Shown: positions 52,801-62,717, counted from the stretch's first letter. The stretch is DNA of 64,000 bases from Eublepharis macularius (GCF_028583425.1 NC_072800.1:90410501-90474500); one strand, 5' to 3'. Notes: generated by a model not told the origin, from the sequence alone. Numbers and translations: made by a program.

Positions 52801-53649
52801 AAAACTGAAGCATCCAAACTTAGAATAAAGACACAAGAGGAACTATCACCTAACTACGATTGGTTCCAGTATAGACAGATCAGAGACTTATATAATTCGG
52901 ACTCTGTAAAGGGAGGTATACGAATAGAGAATTCGGAACTAGAGCAGACCCTTCTTAAAGAAGATAAGAAAAGAATATCCAAGGTATACCAAGTACTGTT
53001 GAAGTGGTATACCGAGGATGAGATAGTTAAAACACAAATGGTGAAATGGGCTATAAACTTTAATAAAGAAATAACAATGGAGGCATGGGAATACTTGTGG
53101 AAAACTACAATGAAGACAACGACATGTATTAATATCAAAGAGAACATTTATAAAATGATCTATCGTTGGTACATGACACCAAAGAAGATTGCGCTAGGGA
53201 ATTTGAATACTTCTAATAAATGCTGGAAATGTAAGAAGCATGAGGGCTCCCTCTATCATATGTGGTGGTCGTGTGAGGTAGCCAGGCAGTACTGGGGGGA
53301 AATAATAAGAGAAATGAGTGAAATTTTACAATTTCAAATTAATAAGAACCCAGAACTCCTGCTACTGAACTTGGGAATGGAGGGAATTCCAGCCCAACAC
53401 AGGACGTTGATATTTTATATGACAGCAGCAGCTAGACTTTTGTATGCGCAAAAATGGAAAGTACAAGAAGTGCCAACTATTGAAGATTGGACTTACAAAT
53501 TGCTGTATATGGCTGAAATGGACAAGATGACAAGAAAATTGAGAGATCTGGATTCAGGGCAGTTCAACACAGACTGGGAGAAGCTGAAACAATACCTGGA
53601 GAAGAAATGGGAGGTGGGAGGAAAACTGTGGCAGTTTGAGAACTACTGA
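49888..53649 (+). CDS. L1 ORF2 protein (endonuclease and reverse transcriptase)
   Basis: A 1253-aa polyprotein that nicks target DNA and reverse-transcribes L1 RNA at the nick. The N-terminal AP-type endonuclease shows SWNVNGLNS (9-17), E40 in QETHI, GDFN with D140, and SDHNP with D228/H229. The reverse transcriptase has YRPISLLNNDYK, VDAEKAFDNLNW, GTRQGCPLSPLLF and the catalytic FADD at 695-698. A C-terminal Cys motif C-X2-C-X8-H-X4-C lies at 1112-1129. All key catalytic residues looked for are present, so the protein could be functional. Its frame overlaps ORF1 by four bases. Confidence 0.97.
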   Translation: MSMECKVLSWNVNGLNSPNKRKNTFHWLLKQKCDIVCLQETHIRKQDVKYLKSGKLGKEYVAASNKKKRGVVLYIKEELQPKFVMRDVEARFVAVECIWNLKRVLVVGLYAPNGAKESFFEDLRKHLDDLAYDQIILAGDFNGVTDLELDKKTTTAQKKRGLLPKLFFELIQQETLEDVWRREYPKSRQFTFYSARHSTLSRIDMIWASKDLALWTKEVEIMPMVGSDHNPIMWKFGKKRKRKAWRINEDLLQERENMEILRRETKFFIQYNVNKEVPTNKVWDAYKAVVRGILMDLNGRARKKKEEKRQEIEEKIKAKEIQLKKRPGKKKVYQEIKILQEQLTAMSNKELEWNLKRLNQKAFEGANKPGKYLAWQLKKKREKKIINKICEDNKTYSEQATISRAFYKFYAKLYNKKEVNKESIASYLEKTKLPEISEAWRNKLNSEVTDEEISKAIQSANLEKAPGPDGLTAKFYKTMANELAPFLKEVMNGVLRDQRIPETWSEANISLIPKEGQDLTNVKNYRPISLLNNDYKIFAKILAERLKGWLSEVIEEEQAGFLPDRQIRDNLRTVINAIEYYDKRCDKEVGFFFVDAEKAFDNLNWDFMFATMEKLQLGERFIRAIKEIYRDQTAAIVVNDELTKKLTISKGTRQGCPLSPLLFILVLEILMIQIRQDDEIRGIKIKDYSYKVRAFADDIMLIVEDPLENMPRVIDKIKEFGDLAGFFINKKKSKILCKNMTKQKQQLLMETTDCEVTSKVKYLGVELTAKNIDLFKNNYEKLWTQIERDLIKWNRLNLSWLGRIAAVKMNVLPRVMFLLQTIPIIRDSKQFEKWQRKISDFVWAGKKPRVKVKVLQDAKERGGMQLPNLRLYHDAICLVWLKEWMTLKNKKLLALEGYKKIFGWHAYLWHDKVKVNSMFLHHFVRRSLYIIWKKYRIYLQEGTPLWVVPYEVIDPRAVDNEQQCLTYKEITKTEASKLRIKTQEELSPNYDWFQYRQIRDLYNSDSVKGGIRIENSELEQTLLKEDKKRISKVYQVLLKWYTEDEIVKTQMVKWAINFNKEITMEAWEYLWKTTMKTTTCINIKENIYKMIYRWYMTPKKIALGNLNTSNKCWKCKKHEGSLYHMWWSCEVARQYWGEIIREMSEILQFQINKNPELLLLNLGMEGIPAQHRTLIFYMTAAARLLYAQKWKVQEVPTIEDWTYKLLYMAEMDKMTRKLRDLDSGQFNTDWEKLKQYLEKKWEVGGKLWQFENY

Positions 53650-54343
53650 AGTATTGAAGTAGAGGGGGGAGACTTTACCGGGGGGAGAAGAGATAAATGT
53701 GAATTAATAAGCAGTCAGATTAATAGATTGACATATATATAGATATATATAGGTTAACAAACAGAACATAGAGAAAATAATTAATTATAAGGATTAAATA
53801 TAAGGAGCGATTAACTAACAATATTTTCTTTTTTTTCTGACAAGTTTTGTACCAAACTGAATGTCTGAAGATATAGATGGGTCAAATTGATTGACTACGT
53901 GAGGAGAGATATATAGAACTATTATAAAAAGATAGAATGAGTAATATATATAGAGAATAAGTCAAATTGTTTGATATAAACGAATGTATGATCTATATGG
54001 TTTATGATATATAGAAATACCTGAAATTGAAAAATTGGGATAAATTGTTTATCTAAGATGGAAACAAAGGCTTACAGTTTGGGCATATAATGTTAAAAAT
54101 AGTTAAGGATGTACTGCTTAGAATAATGGAGAATATATATTTGTTTTAGATAGAGGAAGCTAATAAAAGTAAGGGAAAGGGGACAAAGGGTTGGAAAGCT
54201 GTTGGAAGTCACCAAAAAGGGGGGGGGAAAGGGAGGGGGTTAGAGATGAAAAAATTGGGGAAAATTGAATGTAAATGTGGAAATAATGGATTCTAACCCA
54301 ATAAAAATTTTTCAAAAAAAAAAAATAATTGTCATCCACGCCC

Positions 54344-55775
54344 CAAGCAGGGATCTGAGGGGGCATAGCGGTCATCAGCTGGCAGGTGGGTCAGCCGATA
54401 TTTGGATCACTGCCCAATGCAGCACCAATTATCTGCGAGCTGTAATCAATAATGTTGTGGCCTATTTTAACTCCATCATGGTTGTCTGGTGTATTTTGTT
54501 GCCTTGCCTCCTAGCTCTCCTCCCACTCTCAGAGCTGGCCTGCAAGGAAATGGGAAGATGGAGAAGACTTCTTCAGGACTCCAAGTAGGGAATATCACTT
54601 CTGTTCAGGATTCCAAGGTGGGGATATCTCATGAAAAGCTTCTTGCAAGCAGAAAGCTAACACAATGTAAGACACACTTTCTCCCTGATGTACTAGTTTT
54701 TTGTACATGCAGAGAGGTGGTTGTAGTGGTTTTACATGAGGGTACTGAAATAGTGTCTGACTTTTAAAAGGGCCGTCATCACACGGGCCCTTATTTCGTC
54801 AGTTTTGCACTAGAAATCGTTTCTTCTGTTATCGTTATTGGAACGGATTCTCCCATCTTTTGATGACTGCTTGCACTTCCAGTCAGTCACATTAAAAGGG
54901 AAAAGCACAATTCGACGGTCAGTCAAAGTGCCTCTGGAAACGGGGCCCTAAAAATCCTGGCCCTTTTTAAAAAAAATTTCGTATATTTGCGCTATATCAC
55001 TCTTCTATTATACCAATGTTGTGCTGGGCCAACCCAAAAGCCAACCGTGATAGGTAACAGAGGTTTCCCGCCCATGGTAGAATAGTGCTATAGCGCTATA
55101 AGGCTGATGTTTTTTTAAAAAAAAATTACTTTGAGGCTTAATTGCAGGTCGCACTGGGGCTTGTGGGAGTGTAGGGCAGGAGAATCAGTGTTAGGTGAGA
55201 CAGATGATCGGGGAGAGCGAGCGTTTTGGTGCTGCAAATTGTTCATAGTCGATCCAGGGCATTCACATGGAAGTGGATAAAGACGACATAAAGAGTCACA
55301 AAGCATGAATTGGAGAGAATGGCGAAATCGCAAGAGAACCGGAATAAGGTGAGCATTCAGCGGGAGATGGCGCTAGTTTGGTGCTAAATTTATGGCCATG
55401 GGGCGACGGCCAAGTTGTTACCCGAGGAGTCGTTCTAAAGCCAATAAAAAGTAACACTTTTAAGGCAACAGACTTTCAAGGGTTTCAAGAAATGAAAGTC
55501 TCATACAAATTTGGTTTCTAGTTTTTAACATCCCAGCTCCTAAATTCTTTAGAAGATATATTTTTGTTCAAGTAATTGATTGAGACTGGTTCATTATTAT
55601 CCATTTTAACCCCCACTCTACCCCATCTCTACTCAGTTTATACAATTTCTCTTTCACATAATCTTCAAATGTCTTGCTGTATTAAAGTGGGTCTGCTGAG
55701 AGAGGCCTCTGTGGATTTAAAGCAAAATACCTCATTCAGCTTTGCAAAAACTCGGAAGAATGTGAGAAGACTTAC
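54344..55775. other. OBSCN intron, unclassified
   Basis: It continues the pre-insertion sequence of 47640-48164. An imperfect inverted repeat may occur at about 54770-55090. No exon seen. Confidence 0.35.
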
Positions 55776-55851
55776 ATGATGAAAGCAGTTACGCCAACAG
55801 CCCAAATATCGGTCTGTGGGACAGCGCCTTTATCCGACAGAAGTTCCGAAG
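55776..55851 (-). CDS. OBSCN: OBSCN coding exon, kinase APE/F-helix region
   Basis: A 76-nt exon, too short for ORF searches. The minus-strand acceptor TATCTTCGCAG and donor AT|GTAAGTC enclose codons for SELLSDKGAVPQTDIWAVGV and TAFI. The first two bases complete GCT with the G ending the previous exon, giving ETMASELL. The human counterpart is ETMAPELL (recalled), so the kinase APE motif reads ASE here. DIWAVGV matches the conserved DxWxxGV block. The exon's phase fits both neighbours exactly. Confidence 0.93.
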
Positions 55852-56947
55852 CTGCGAAGATACACTCCGGTTAGGAAAGCTCCGTCCAAATGTGGGACCT
55901 ACAAACTGTCACGAGTGGCTCAGGGACAATCGAGAAAGCAAACTAACTGAGCAAAGAAGTCCAGACAAGCCTTACCCTGATCTCTTTCCCTGCCTCCTCT
56001 GTCAGTCACATGTCAGGAACTGGAAAGCAACGAGGGTGGCGGGTAGAGGAGGAGAGGAGATGGGGGACAGAAAAGAGGCAATGCTGACATTGAGGCCTGG
56101 AGGAGGATGCCAGAGGAACAATGCCTAAGCCAGTCAACAGCTCTGGCTGGGATAAATTTTGTTATTGTGACTAAGGGAATAGCATATCCAATTGCTTTCA
56201 ATGGGACTTGGGGCTACCTTTAGCTGCACTGGGGCCAGGATTATTGAGCAAGTTGTGCTACTGAAACAGTTGTGTGTTCTGTGGGGTTACTGGACGTGAC
56301 TAGGGCTGCCAGGGCTGCTGCTGTGGTAGCAGGCCTCCTGCTGGCAGTATTATTTTTTTAAAAAACAATATCGACTGTGTTGTGACATCACCTCTGGGTA
56401 AAAGAAGAGACAAACGGTAGCTCTAGGAACCACCAGAAACGTTATGGTTATCATAGAGTTTCTGGTGATTCCTAGAGCTACCCTGCGACTTTTCTGAGTT
56501 TTACTTGGAAGTGACATTGTAATGTATCCAGTGTTGCTTGCGCCCGCCCCAGTTTCCCTACCCCCAACCCTCACACCAGTTGCCAGGCTGGTGGTGACCC
56601 TACATGATAATGGTTTGCATGCAGTCCTTTTGCCTAGTCAATATATCTGAGCCTGGGGCAGGGTCTGTGGGAGGGGTAACCCTTGTTTTGGAAACAGAAG
56701 GTCCACAGTTCAGTCCCTGGCATCTTCTATTTAAAAAAAGGTCTCCAGTAACAGAGTAGGAAAAGACCTCTCTTTGCCTGAGCTTTGGAGATTCTCTGTC
56801 ACTCAGAACAGATTATACTGAGCTAAGTGGACCAACCTTCTGATTAAGTACAAGATATCTCCCACTCCATCTGATTCCTGCCAGAAGTGATCCTCAATCA
56901 ATCTGTATCGATGCCACACTTATAAACCACTGAGGATCCATACTTAC
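55852..56947. other. OBSCN intron
   Basis: It contains an imperfect inverted repeat at about 56410-56490 (GGTAGCTCTAGGAACCACCA and partner), probably a decayed fold-back element. No exon. Confidence 0.45.
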
Positions 56948-57171
56948 CCATAGTTTCCACATAGTCTGTGCACCCGTCCAGAGTAATTACTCTGTCTGGA
57001 GCATAGAACTGTGCATTGCCAAAGTCTAGGAGTTTAAGCAGGTTTGGTTCCGTGATGATCATATTCTCAGACCTCAAATCCAAGTGCAGGATATTCTGAG
57101 AGTGGAGGAACTCAACAGCAGTGAGTATCTGCCACAGATAGTCTCGGACTTCCATCTCGGAATAGGAGGAC
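56948..57171 (-). CDS. OBSCN: OBSCN coding exon, kinase catalytic loop
   Basis: 224 nt on the minus strand, acceptor TCTTTACCAG and donor ATGG|GTAAGT, encoding SSYSEMEVRDYLWQIL through TDYVETM. It carries the catalytic loop HLDLRSEN (HLD in place of HRD, catalytic Asp present) and the Mg-binding DFGNAQ. The human C-terminal obscurin kinase has HLDLRSENMIITEYNLLK and, as I recall, a DLG instead of DFG. Phases 1 and 1 join the neighbouring exons. Confidence 0.95.
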
Positions 57172-57340
57172 CTGGTAAAGAGAACCCATTAAAACTCAAA
57201 AATTCCTTAAATGCTGTTACACATCAGTTGGAATGCTTGAAAGTTCTAGACCGAAATAAAGCCATCAAGGCATTTTCTAACAGTGCCAAATCTGTAAAAG
57301 GAGATCTGTAACACACAAAAAAGGTGCTTTTTTAAACATT

Positions 57341-57629
57341 GGCTGTTTCCACATGTCCTTAAAGGGACGGCCCACTCACAGAACGCTGGCAGCTTTCCCC
57401 CTTCACTCCAGATGTCTCCTTTATCAAAACGGTTAGAGGCTATTTGGCTTCTGTTTTTTCAGCGCCTTTTCAGGGACCGAGAGAAAGTGTGTTCCCAGAA
57501 AAGGCACCGGAAAAAACGGAAGTCAAACAGCCAGTGACCGTTTTGAAAACGGAGATGTCTGGAGTGAAGGGGGAAAGCTGCTAGTGTTCGGTGAGTGGGC
57601 CGTCCCTTCACGGTTATGTGGAAACAGCC
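57341..57629. mobile_element. Palindromic MITE (GGCTGTTTCCACAT family)
   Basis: Ends GGCTGTTTCCACATGTCCTT and AATGTGGAAACAGCC-like complement, with inner arms GACGGCCCACTCAC / GTGAGTGGGCCGTC. Second copy at 58517-58803. Clear target duplication not seen. Confidence 0.8.
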
Positions 57630-58182
57630 ATCATCTGGAGAAGTCCTAAATCCTAACACAAGTAGTACTTTTTCAAACATGTGCAAATATTTTCCCTCCC
57701 TCTTCCATCACTGACATTTTTCGGTTCTATGAATCCATGGGAGGGGGAGGCGCTTTCTCTTGGGATTTCATTTTTCAGCTATTAGTTTTCTCAGAAATCA
57801 GAGTAAGGAAGCAGTATTTTAATCAAAGTCAGGGTGACTGTATCAGCAAGAAAATCTCTCCCACAGAGATGGCTGATTTCTCCTGCTGTGTTAACTAGGC
57901 ATTGCCCCAATACAAGAATTGCTTAAGCGCTTCTGAAATTTCCAGTCTGGGCGAATCTCAAAATGGAGCTGATGCCATAAAAGAACTCCTAGCTTGAATA
58001 TCTGTTCCTTGGTCTTCTCATATGTTTTGCAGGCCTCAGACTTTGTTTAGTTTTCCTAGTATCTTTGTTTCGGAAACAAGAGTTTCTGGAAAAATGTCTT
58101 CTAGTGAGAAGAGACCCCCCCCCTCATGTTTTCCAAGCGGACTGTCAATATAATTGGTTGAGCTTAACGGAAACATGTTTAC
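57630..58182. other. OBSCN intron
   Basis: No repeat or exon recognised. Confidence 0.4.
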
Positions 58183-58422
58183 CTTCCGGCCAGGGCGTGA
58201 AGCAGCTCGGGCCCAACACACAGCTCCAGGATGAGGACCAGGTGGCGTGGGCTGACATAAGCCCCCTGCAGCTGTCCAACATGGGTGTGGTGGAGCTTCC
58301 TCAGGACCTGATACTCCTGCAGCACCAGTTCCTTGTCGTCTGCTCGGTAAGGGATGATTTTGGCCGCTAGGGCATTCCCGCTGAGCTTCTCTCGGCACTG
58401 TTTGATGATGCTGAAGCGCCCT
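58183..58422 (-). CDS. OBSCN: OBSCN coding exon, kinase N-lobe
   Basis: A 240-nt exon on the minus strand, acceptor TGTTGGGGCAG and donor GGAAG|GTAAAC. It encodes GRFSIIKQCREKLSGNALAA, KIIPYRADDKELVLQEYQVL and SPRHLVLILELCVGPELLHA. The Lys of the AAKII motif (ATP anchoring) and the Glu of LQEYQVL (helix C) are present. The human C-terminal obscurin kinase reads GRFSSIRRCQEQASGQQLAAK and LSPRHLVLILELCSGPELL (recalled), a clear match. Obscurin is a giant sarcomeric protein linking myofibrils to the sarcoplasmic reticulum. Further upstream exons are not recognised in 58423-64000. Confidence 0.95.
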
Positions 58423-58516
58423 CTGCCCCAACAGAAACAACACACACACACACACACAAGCTGAGTGCTGGCACAGTGATCATAGCCCCCCATTATGTCC
58501 TGCTTTGAGAAACCAA
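58423..58516. repeat. (CA)n and flank upstream of OBSCN kinase exon
   Basis: A CA run at about 58438-58458 lies 16 bp from the exon acceptor, so on the transcribed strand it supplies a TG-rich tract before the pyrimidine tract. Confidence 0.8.
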
Positions 58517-58803
58517 GGCCGTTTCCACGTGTCCTTAAAGGGACGGCCCACTCACCAGATGCTGCTGGTTTTCCCCCTTCAATCCACACGTTTTTGATTT
58601 CAAAACGGTAGCAAGCTGTTTGGCTTCCGTTTTTTTGGCACCCTTTCTGAGAATACACTTTCCCGCAGTACCCGAAAAGGCATAGACAAAACAAAAGCCA
58701 AACAACCTGCTATCATTTTCAAGTCGAAGGTGTGTGGAGTGAAGGGGAAAAGCCGGCAGCCTCCGGTGAGGGCCGTCCCTTTAAGGACGTGTGGAAATGG
58801 TCC
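58517..58803. mobile_element. Palindromic MITE, second copy of GGCYGTTTCCAC family
   Basis: Ends GGCCGTTTCCACGTGTCCTT and GGACGTGTGGAAATGGTCC, with inner arms homologous to 57341-57629. Confidence 0.82.
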
Positions 58804-58965
58804 GAGTCCTTTTCCAAGTAAAGTCGGCCCGTGCGGGATCTTGAGCGCCTTCTGGTATCTGCAAATGATACTTGAGCCTAGGAAGCAGCATTCCGGAGGG
58901 CTCCATTCCCATTTGGTGTTTTTCTCTCTCGTGCACTATGAAGCTGCTACCCGGTTGCTACAGAT

Positions 58966-59172
58966 AGAGTTGCCAGCTCTGGGGTGCAAAATGCCTGAAG
59001 ATTTTTGGGGGGGGGACTTTGGAATGGTGGTGTTTGTGGAGGGAGGGTATAATGCCAAGGAGTCCACCCTCCATAGCAGCCATTTTCTGCAGGGGAGCTG
59101 ATCTCTGTGGTTTGGAGATCAGCTGTAATTCTGGGACAACTCCAGCCCCCACCTGGAGATTGGCAACCCTAA
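58966..59172. mobile_element. hAT-like MITE (AGGGTTGCCAGC family), 207 bp
   Basis: Starts AGAGTTGCCAGC and ends GGCAACCCTAA. CTACAGAT is duplicated at 58958-58965 and 59173-59180. Confidence 0.87.
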
Positions 59173-59187
59173 CTACAGATGCTGTAA

Positions 59188-59395
59188 GTGTTGCCAACCT
59201 TCTGGTGGGGTCTGTAGATCTCCCAGAATTACAACAGATCTCCAGATTACAGTGCCCTTGGAGGAAACAGCAGCTTCAGAGGGCAAACTCTATGGTATAC
59301 CATAGATTCTAGGTGAATCCACACCCCAAATTCCCCCTTCACAGACTGCGCCCACAAATCTCCAGGAATTTCCAAGGCTGGAGTTGGCAGCCCTA
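59188..59395. mobile_element. hAT-like MITE, diverged copy
   Basis: GTTGCCAACCTTCTGG at the left and GGAGTTGGCAGCCCT at the right are the family ends. The flanks show no clear duplication. Confidence 0.65.
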
Positions 59396-59885
59396 GATGG
59401 TGTCCCTCAAACTTGGGTTTCTGGGCTACTGCATTTCCACAGTGCTCATGGGACCCTTCCTCACAGCACATTTGTTGCTATTGAGATTACTGTATGGAAT
59501 ATTAATTTATTTTAAAACATTTATAACGTGTCCTTCCTCTTGGAGCACAAGGTGGACCCTGGATTTAGAAGCAGGACTGCTATGAGGGTCCTTCATGAGC
59601 GTTCATTCTTCTCGGTGGTAGAAGACATTCTAGAGTGGGTTGTTCCACCTATCCATTTATGGAGGTGGTGCCAGAAAGATTTACTAAGCCCGTGAGTGGG
59701 GCAATATTCCCCAGGGCTGGGAGTAGCAGCAAAGGAATGAGGCGGGAAGAATTAAAACACTAACCAGTAACTCAAGAAGAAAAATAAGGCAAGGCAGGGA
59801 AAGAAAAGGTTGTCCTACGTTGTCCTGATAGGAACCTCACATCTTTGTTCAACCCCTGAGCTTGATAACTGTCTGCCTTCTAAAA
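59396..59885. other. Unclassified spacer
   Basis: Nothing recognised. Confidence 0.3.
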
Positions 59886-60620
59886 TGTATGTGTGTGTCT
59901 ATGTATATGTGTGTGTATACATATGTATCTGTGTGTGTGTCTCTATACATGTGCATATATGTGTCATACATGCCTCCTGCATATCTGCCATGATTGTACA
60001 GGAGCTCTTCCCCTAGTCTCTGAGAGTGTGGGAAGTTCTTTATTACGGCAATGCCAACAGGTTATCTCGCAAATGTTTACTTTCTCTTTCTCGCTCCACT
60101 GAGCCAGTGTCCTTGACTGCGGGCTGAAACTGGCTCAGAATGTACCCTTTTTGAGAACCAAAGATAAGTTCATCTTTCTCTCTGTCTACTCTAAAACAAT
60201 GTCTCACCCCAACCCCACCTATGAATGGTCCTCTTTCCCTTGGCGGGATTCCCTATAACTAACATTGCTAGTCCCACATACGTCACTTCTGCCAATTCCA
60301 CTGTCTAAGCACTTTGTACTGAATGGATCTCTAATAAAGTTACTTCAACTGGAACACCTGTGTGTTAACTGTGAAGAGCTTGGGGATCTAACTGCCAGGG
60401 ACTGACAATATGAGTGTATAAGTGTGTATAAGACTTCAGCAATGTGTGTGTGTCTGTGTGTACATATATGTATCTCTCTCTCTCTCTCTCTACATATATA
60501 TGTCTTTCCCTGTGTGTGTGTGTATTTTATTATTTTTTATTTATTATGTTTATATTCTGCTCTCCCTGCAGAGTGGCTCAGAGTGGATTACATACGTATA
60601 TACACACACTCTCTCTCTCT
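59886..60620. repeat. TG/TA- and CT-rich microsatellite interrupted by a solo LTR
   Basis: TG/TATG repeats occur at 59886-59961 and again at 60408-60530, with CT runs at about 60472-60491 and 60605-60630. The LTR separates them. Confidence 0.85.
59962..60407 (+). mobile_element. Solo LTR, fossil, 446 bp
   Basis: Begins TGTCATACATGCC and ends GGGACTGACA, with CTAATAAAG near 60331. ATATG is duplicated at 59957-59961 and 60408-60412. No internal region. Confidence 0.82.
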
Positions 60621-60630
60621 TTCTCTCTCT

Positions 60631-61319
60631 CCTGTTTAGAACTGCTTGTTTTCCCAAAGTTGAGAGAACATGTTTCAGCATCAAGCCATCCCCAGCCTAA
60701 CAGCCTAGCATTCTTGTTGACAGATTAGATTGTACATGACTCCCAAACTGGCTCCCTCTTGGAGAGGTGTGTGTCATCTACCCTCTATAGCAGGAACTGC
60801 CTCGCCTGTCATGGAACTGGCATATGATAATGCAAACACTTTGCAATTTGGGTCTCTGATGGGAGAAGCCAGTGAGACAGGCACGCGCTGCAAATTGTAA
60901 CCCTGTAAGACACATTCTCTCTAAGGGCAAGATATTTGTTGGCTAGACTTCAGCAATTTCGAATAGCCCTTTTAGAGGTTAAGAGGATGAGAGCTCCCTA
61001 GGCCAATCAGAATTGTGAGAATGAGAATGGCGAATGGAGAAGCCATAATTTGATTGTTCTGTCACAAATGAAGTCCATTAAAAGTTTCTGTTTTAATAGG
61101 GGAAGTCCACACTGCAGATTGACAAAGCAATATAAATGCTCATTAAATGTAAGGAATGTTCAGTCACAAACTGAAACAGCTACCTTTGTGATCTTCTTCA
61201 TTGATTTATTTTAAGGGTTATCATCATAAGGATGATTTCTATTTCCTTTTTCCTACTTCAGATTCTTAAAAATGTATTTGATACAGCCGTGTTTAATTTT
61301 TCTTGTTACTATCTCCAAT
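60631..61319. other. Unclassified spacer
   Basis: Nothing recognised. Confidence 0.3.
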
Positions 61320-61624
61320 CAAGCAATGAAGTTATATTACCACTACAATTGTGCTGGAGTAATGAGATAAATCTACCCCTTCGGAATCAACTGCTGATAT
61401 TGTCAACCTCGAAAACCCAGCAAATGTCCGTCCTGGAGGAAGTCGGGACTGTTGCAGATGAGTCTGACATCAAGAAGACTTTCCACTACATCATTATCCA
61501 AGATTACCCCCAGGTGGAGATACAGAACGAGTCTGCCCTTTTCAGTGTTGGCAAGAAATCTAACCGGATTTTGCTAAGTACTTTCAGGACTAAGGAAAGC
61601 AAAAATTCGAGTGCTCAGAATTAA
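61320..61624 (+). CDS. Unidentified coding-like stretch
   Basis: The plus frame is open from 61232 to a TAA at 61624. The last ~90 codons look protein-like (VADESDIKKTFHYIIIQDYP, then QVEIQNESALFSVGKKSNR). A further stretch after an acceptor-like TTTTACAG at 61645 reads EPHDAEMDWPDEHVFVDLLE up to a stop at about 61717. I do not recognise the family. It could be an exon of an unknown gene, a processed pseudogene or part of a transposon. The minus strand has a shorter open frame here and does not look like an obscurin Ig or FN3 exon. Confidence 0.25.
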
Positions 61625-61744
61625 AAAATGGTGGTCATTTTACAGGAACCTCATGACGCTGAGATGGACTGGCCTGATGAGCATGTGTTCGTAGACCTCC
61701 TTGAGGTCAGCGAATAAAAGGAAACTTCACCACTGAATTGATGG

Positions 61745-62150
61745 GTGTGGAGTATGGCTGCCCCCAACCCTTGGTGGGGGCAGGGGATCCTCTGCCCAGC
61801 CACTGCTTCCTGCCACCACTTACATGGCCTGCAGGGGGGAGAAAGAGGGAGGAACAGTGGACTTATCAGCTGCCAGGCATGCTTGCCGGTGATGTTATTA
61901 TGTCATTGGCAACATGCTGACATCACTTCTTTGAGCCTGGAAATGACATCAGCATAGCGCCAGGTGAAGCCCTGGTATTTGGGCAAAAAAAAATTAGAGA
62001 TTTTGCTGAAATATCAGAGCAGTTCCAGCGGGCTAGCGATGTGATGACATCACTTCTGGAAGTGACGTCAGCACATTACCAGCAATGTCATTATATCACT
62101 GGCAAGCACATCCACCAGCAGCCAGAAAGTCCCGTCCACTGCCCCACACC
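61745..62150. repeat. Dispersed repeat with CACTTCTGGAAGTGA palindromes
   Basis: It opens like the repeat at 33250 (CCTGCAGGGGGGAGAAAG style) and contains several TGACATCACTTCTGGAAGTG-like motifs. Family not named. Confidence 0.45.
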
Positions 62151-62520
62151 TCTCCCCACTGGTTGCAGTCTCTCCATCCTTGAATGCCAATGTGCCATGA
62201 ACTTGGAGAGAACTAAAACTGGCAACTGCCACAGAGGGTGCAGCAGTGCTGCACCCTGGCAAAGACTGAGGTAGGTGCTGCAGATCTAACGGCTAAAGCA
62301 GGAATCCCCGTACGCTCAGCAAAAGATTCAGGGAAGGGCATGATGAATTCTTTGTGGCCCCTTGTGGAAAAACTCCAGGTTCGGAAGCAGGCAACTGGAG
62401 GCAACTGTGCTATTCACACTTCTTTGCCGAGAAGGAGAAAGAATACAGTACAGCTGGACCATGGTGTAAACGTTGAAGAATACAGCAAAAAACCCGTGTA
62501 ATGGATATTTAAAGTGAAAA
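62151..62520. other. Unclassified spacer
   Basis: Nothing recognised. Confidence 0.3.
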
Positions 62521-62527
62521 CACTAGG

Positions 62528-62717
62528 GCCGTTTTCACACTACTAACCTGCTTCCGTAAGATTGAGAAATGTCATGCAAAAAACATAGATGATAGCGTCT
62601 TCTCGTGAGACTTTTGCGCGATGTCGTGCAAAATTCTTGTGAGAAGACACTATCTTCCGCGGTTTTTGCGCGACGTTTTGCAACGTTACGGAAGCAGATT
62701 AGTAGTGTGAAAACGGC
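62528..62717. mobile_element. Palindromic MITE, 190 bp
   Basis: Ends GCCGTTTTCACACTACTAA and complement. Inner arms GATAGCGTCTTCTCGTGAGA / partner have the TTTTGCGCGA core shared with 35998-36187. Flanks are CTAGG and CCAGG. Confidence 0.85.

Larger units (their letters stand above)
48185..54323 (+). mobile_element. Full-length L1 LINE, both ORFs open
   Basis: It is 6.1 kb with a 5' UTR of about 910 bp (GC-rich start, CCATTTT YY1-like motif near 48249), ORF1, ORF2, a 3' UTR of about 670 bp with a G-rich tract, AATAAAAATT and a short A tail. AATAATTGTCATCCACGCCC is duplicated exactly at 48165-48184 and 54324-54343. The perfect 20-bp duplication and uninterrupted ORFs indicate a very recent insertion. 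It is antisense within an OBSCN intron. Confidence 0.97.
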
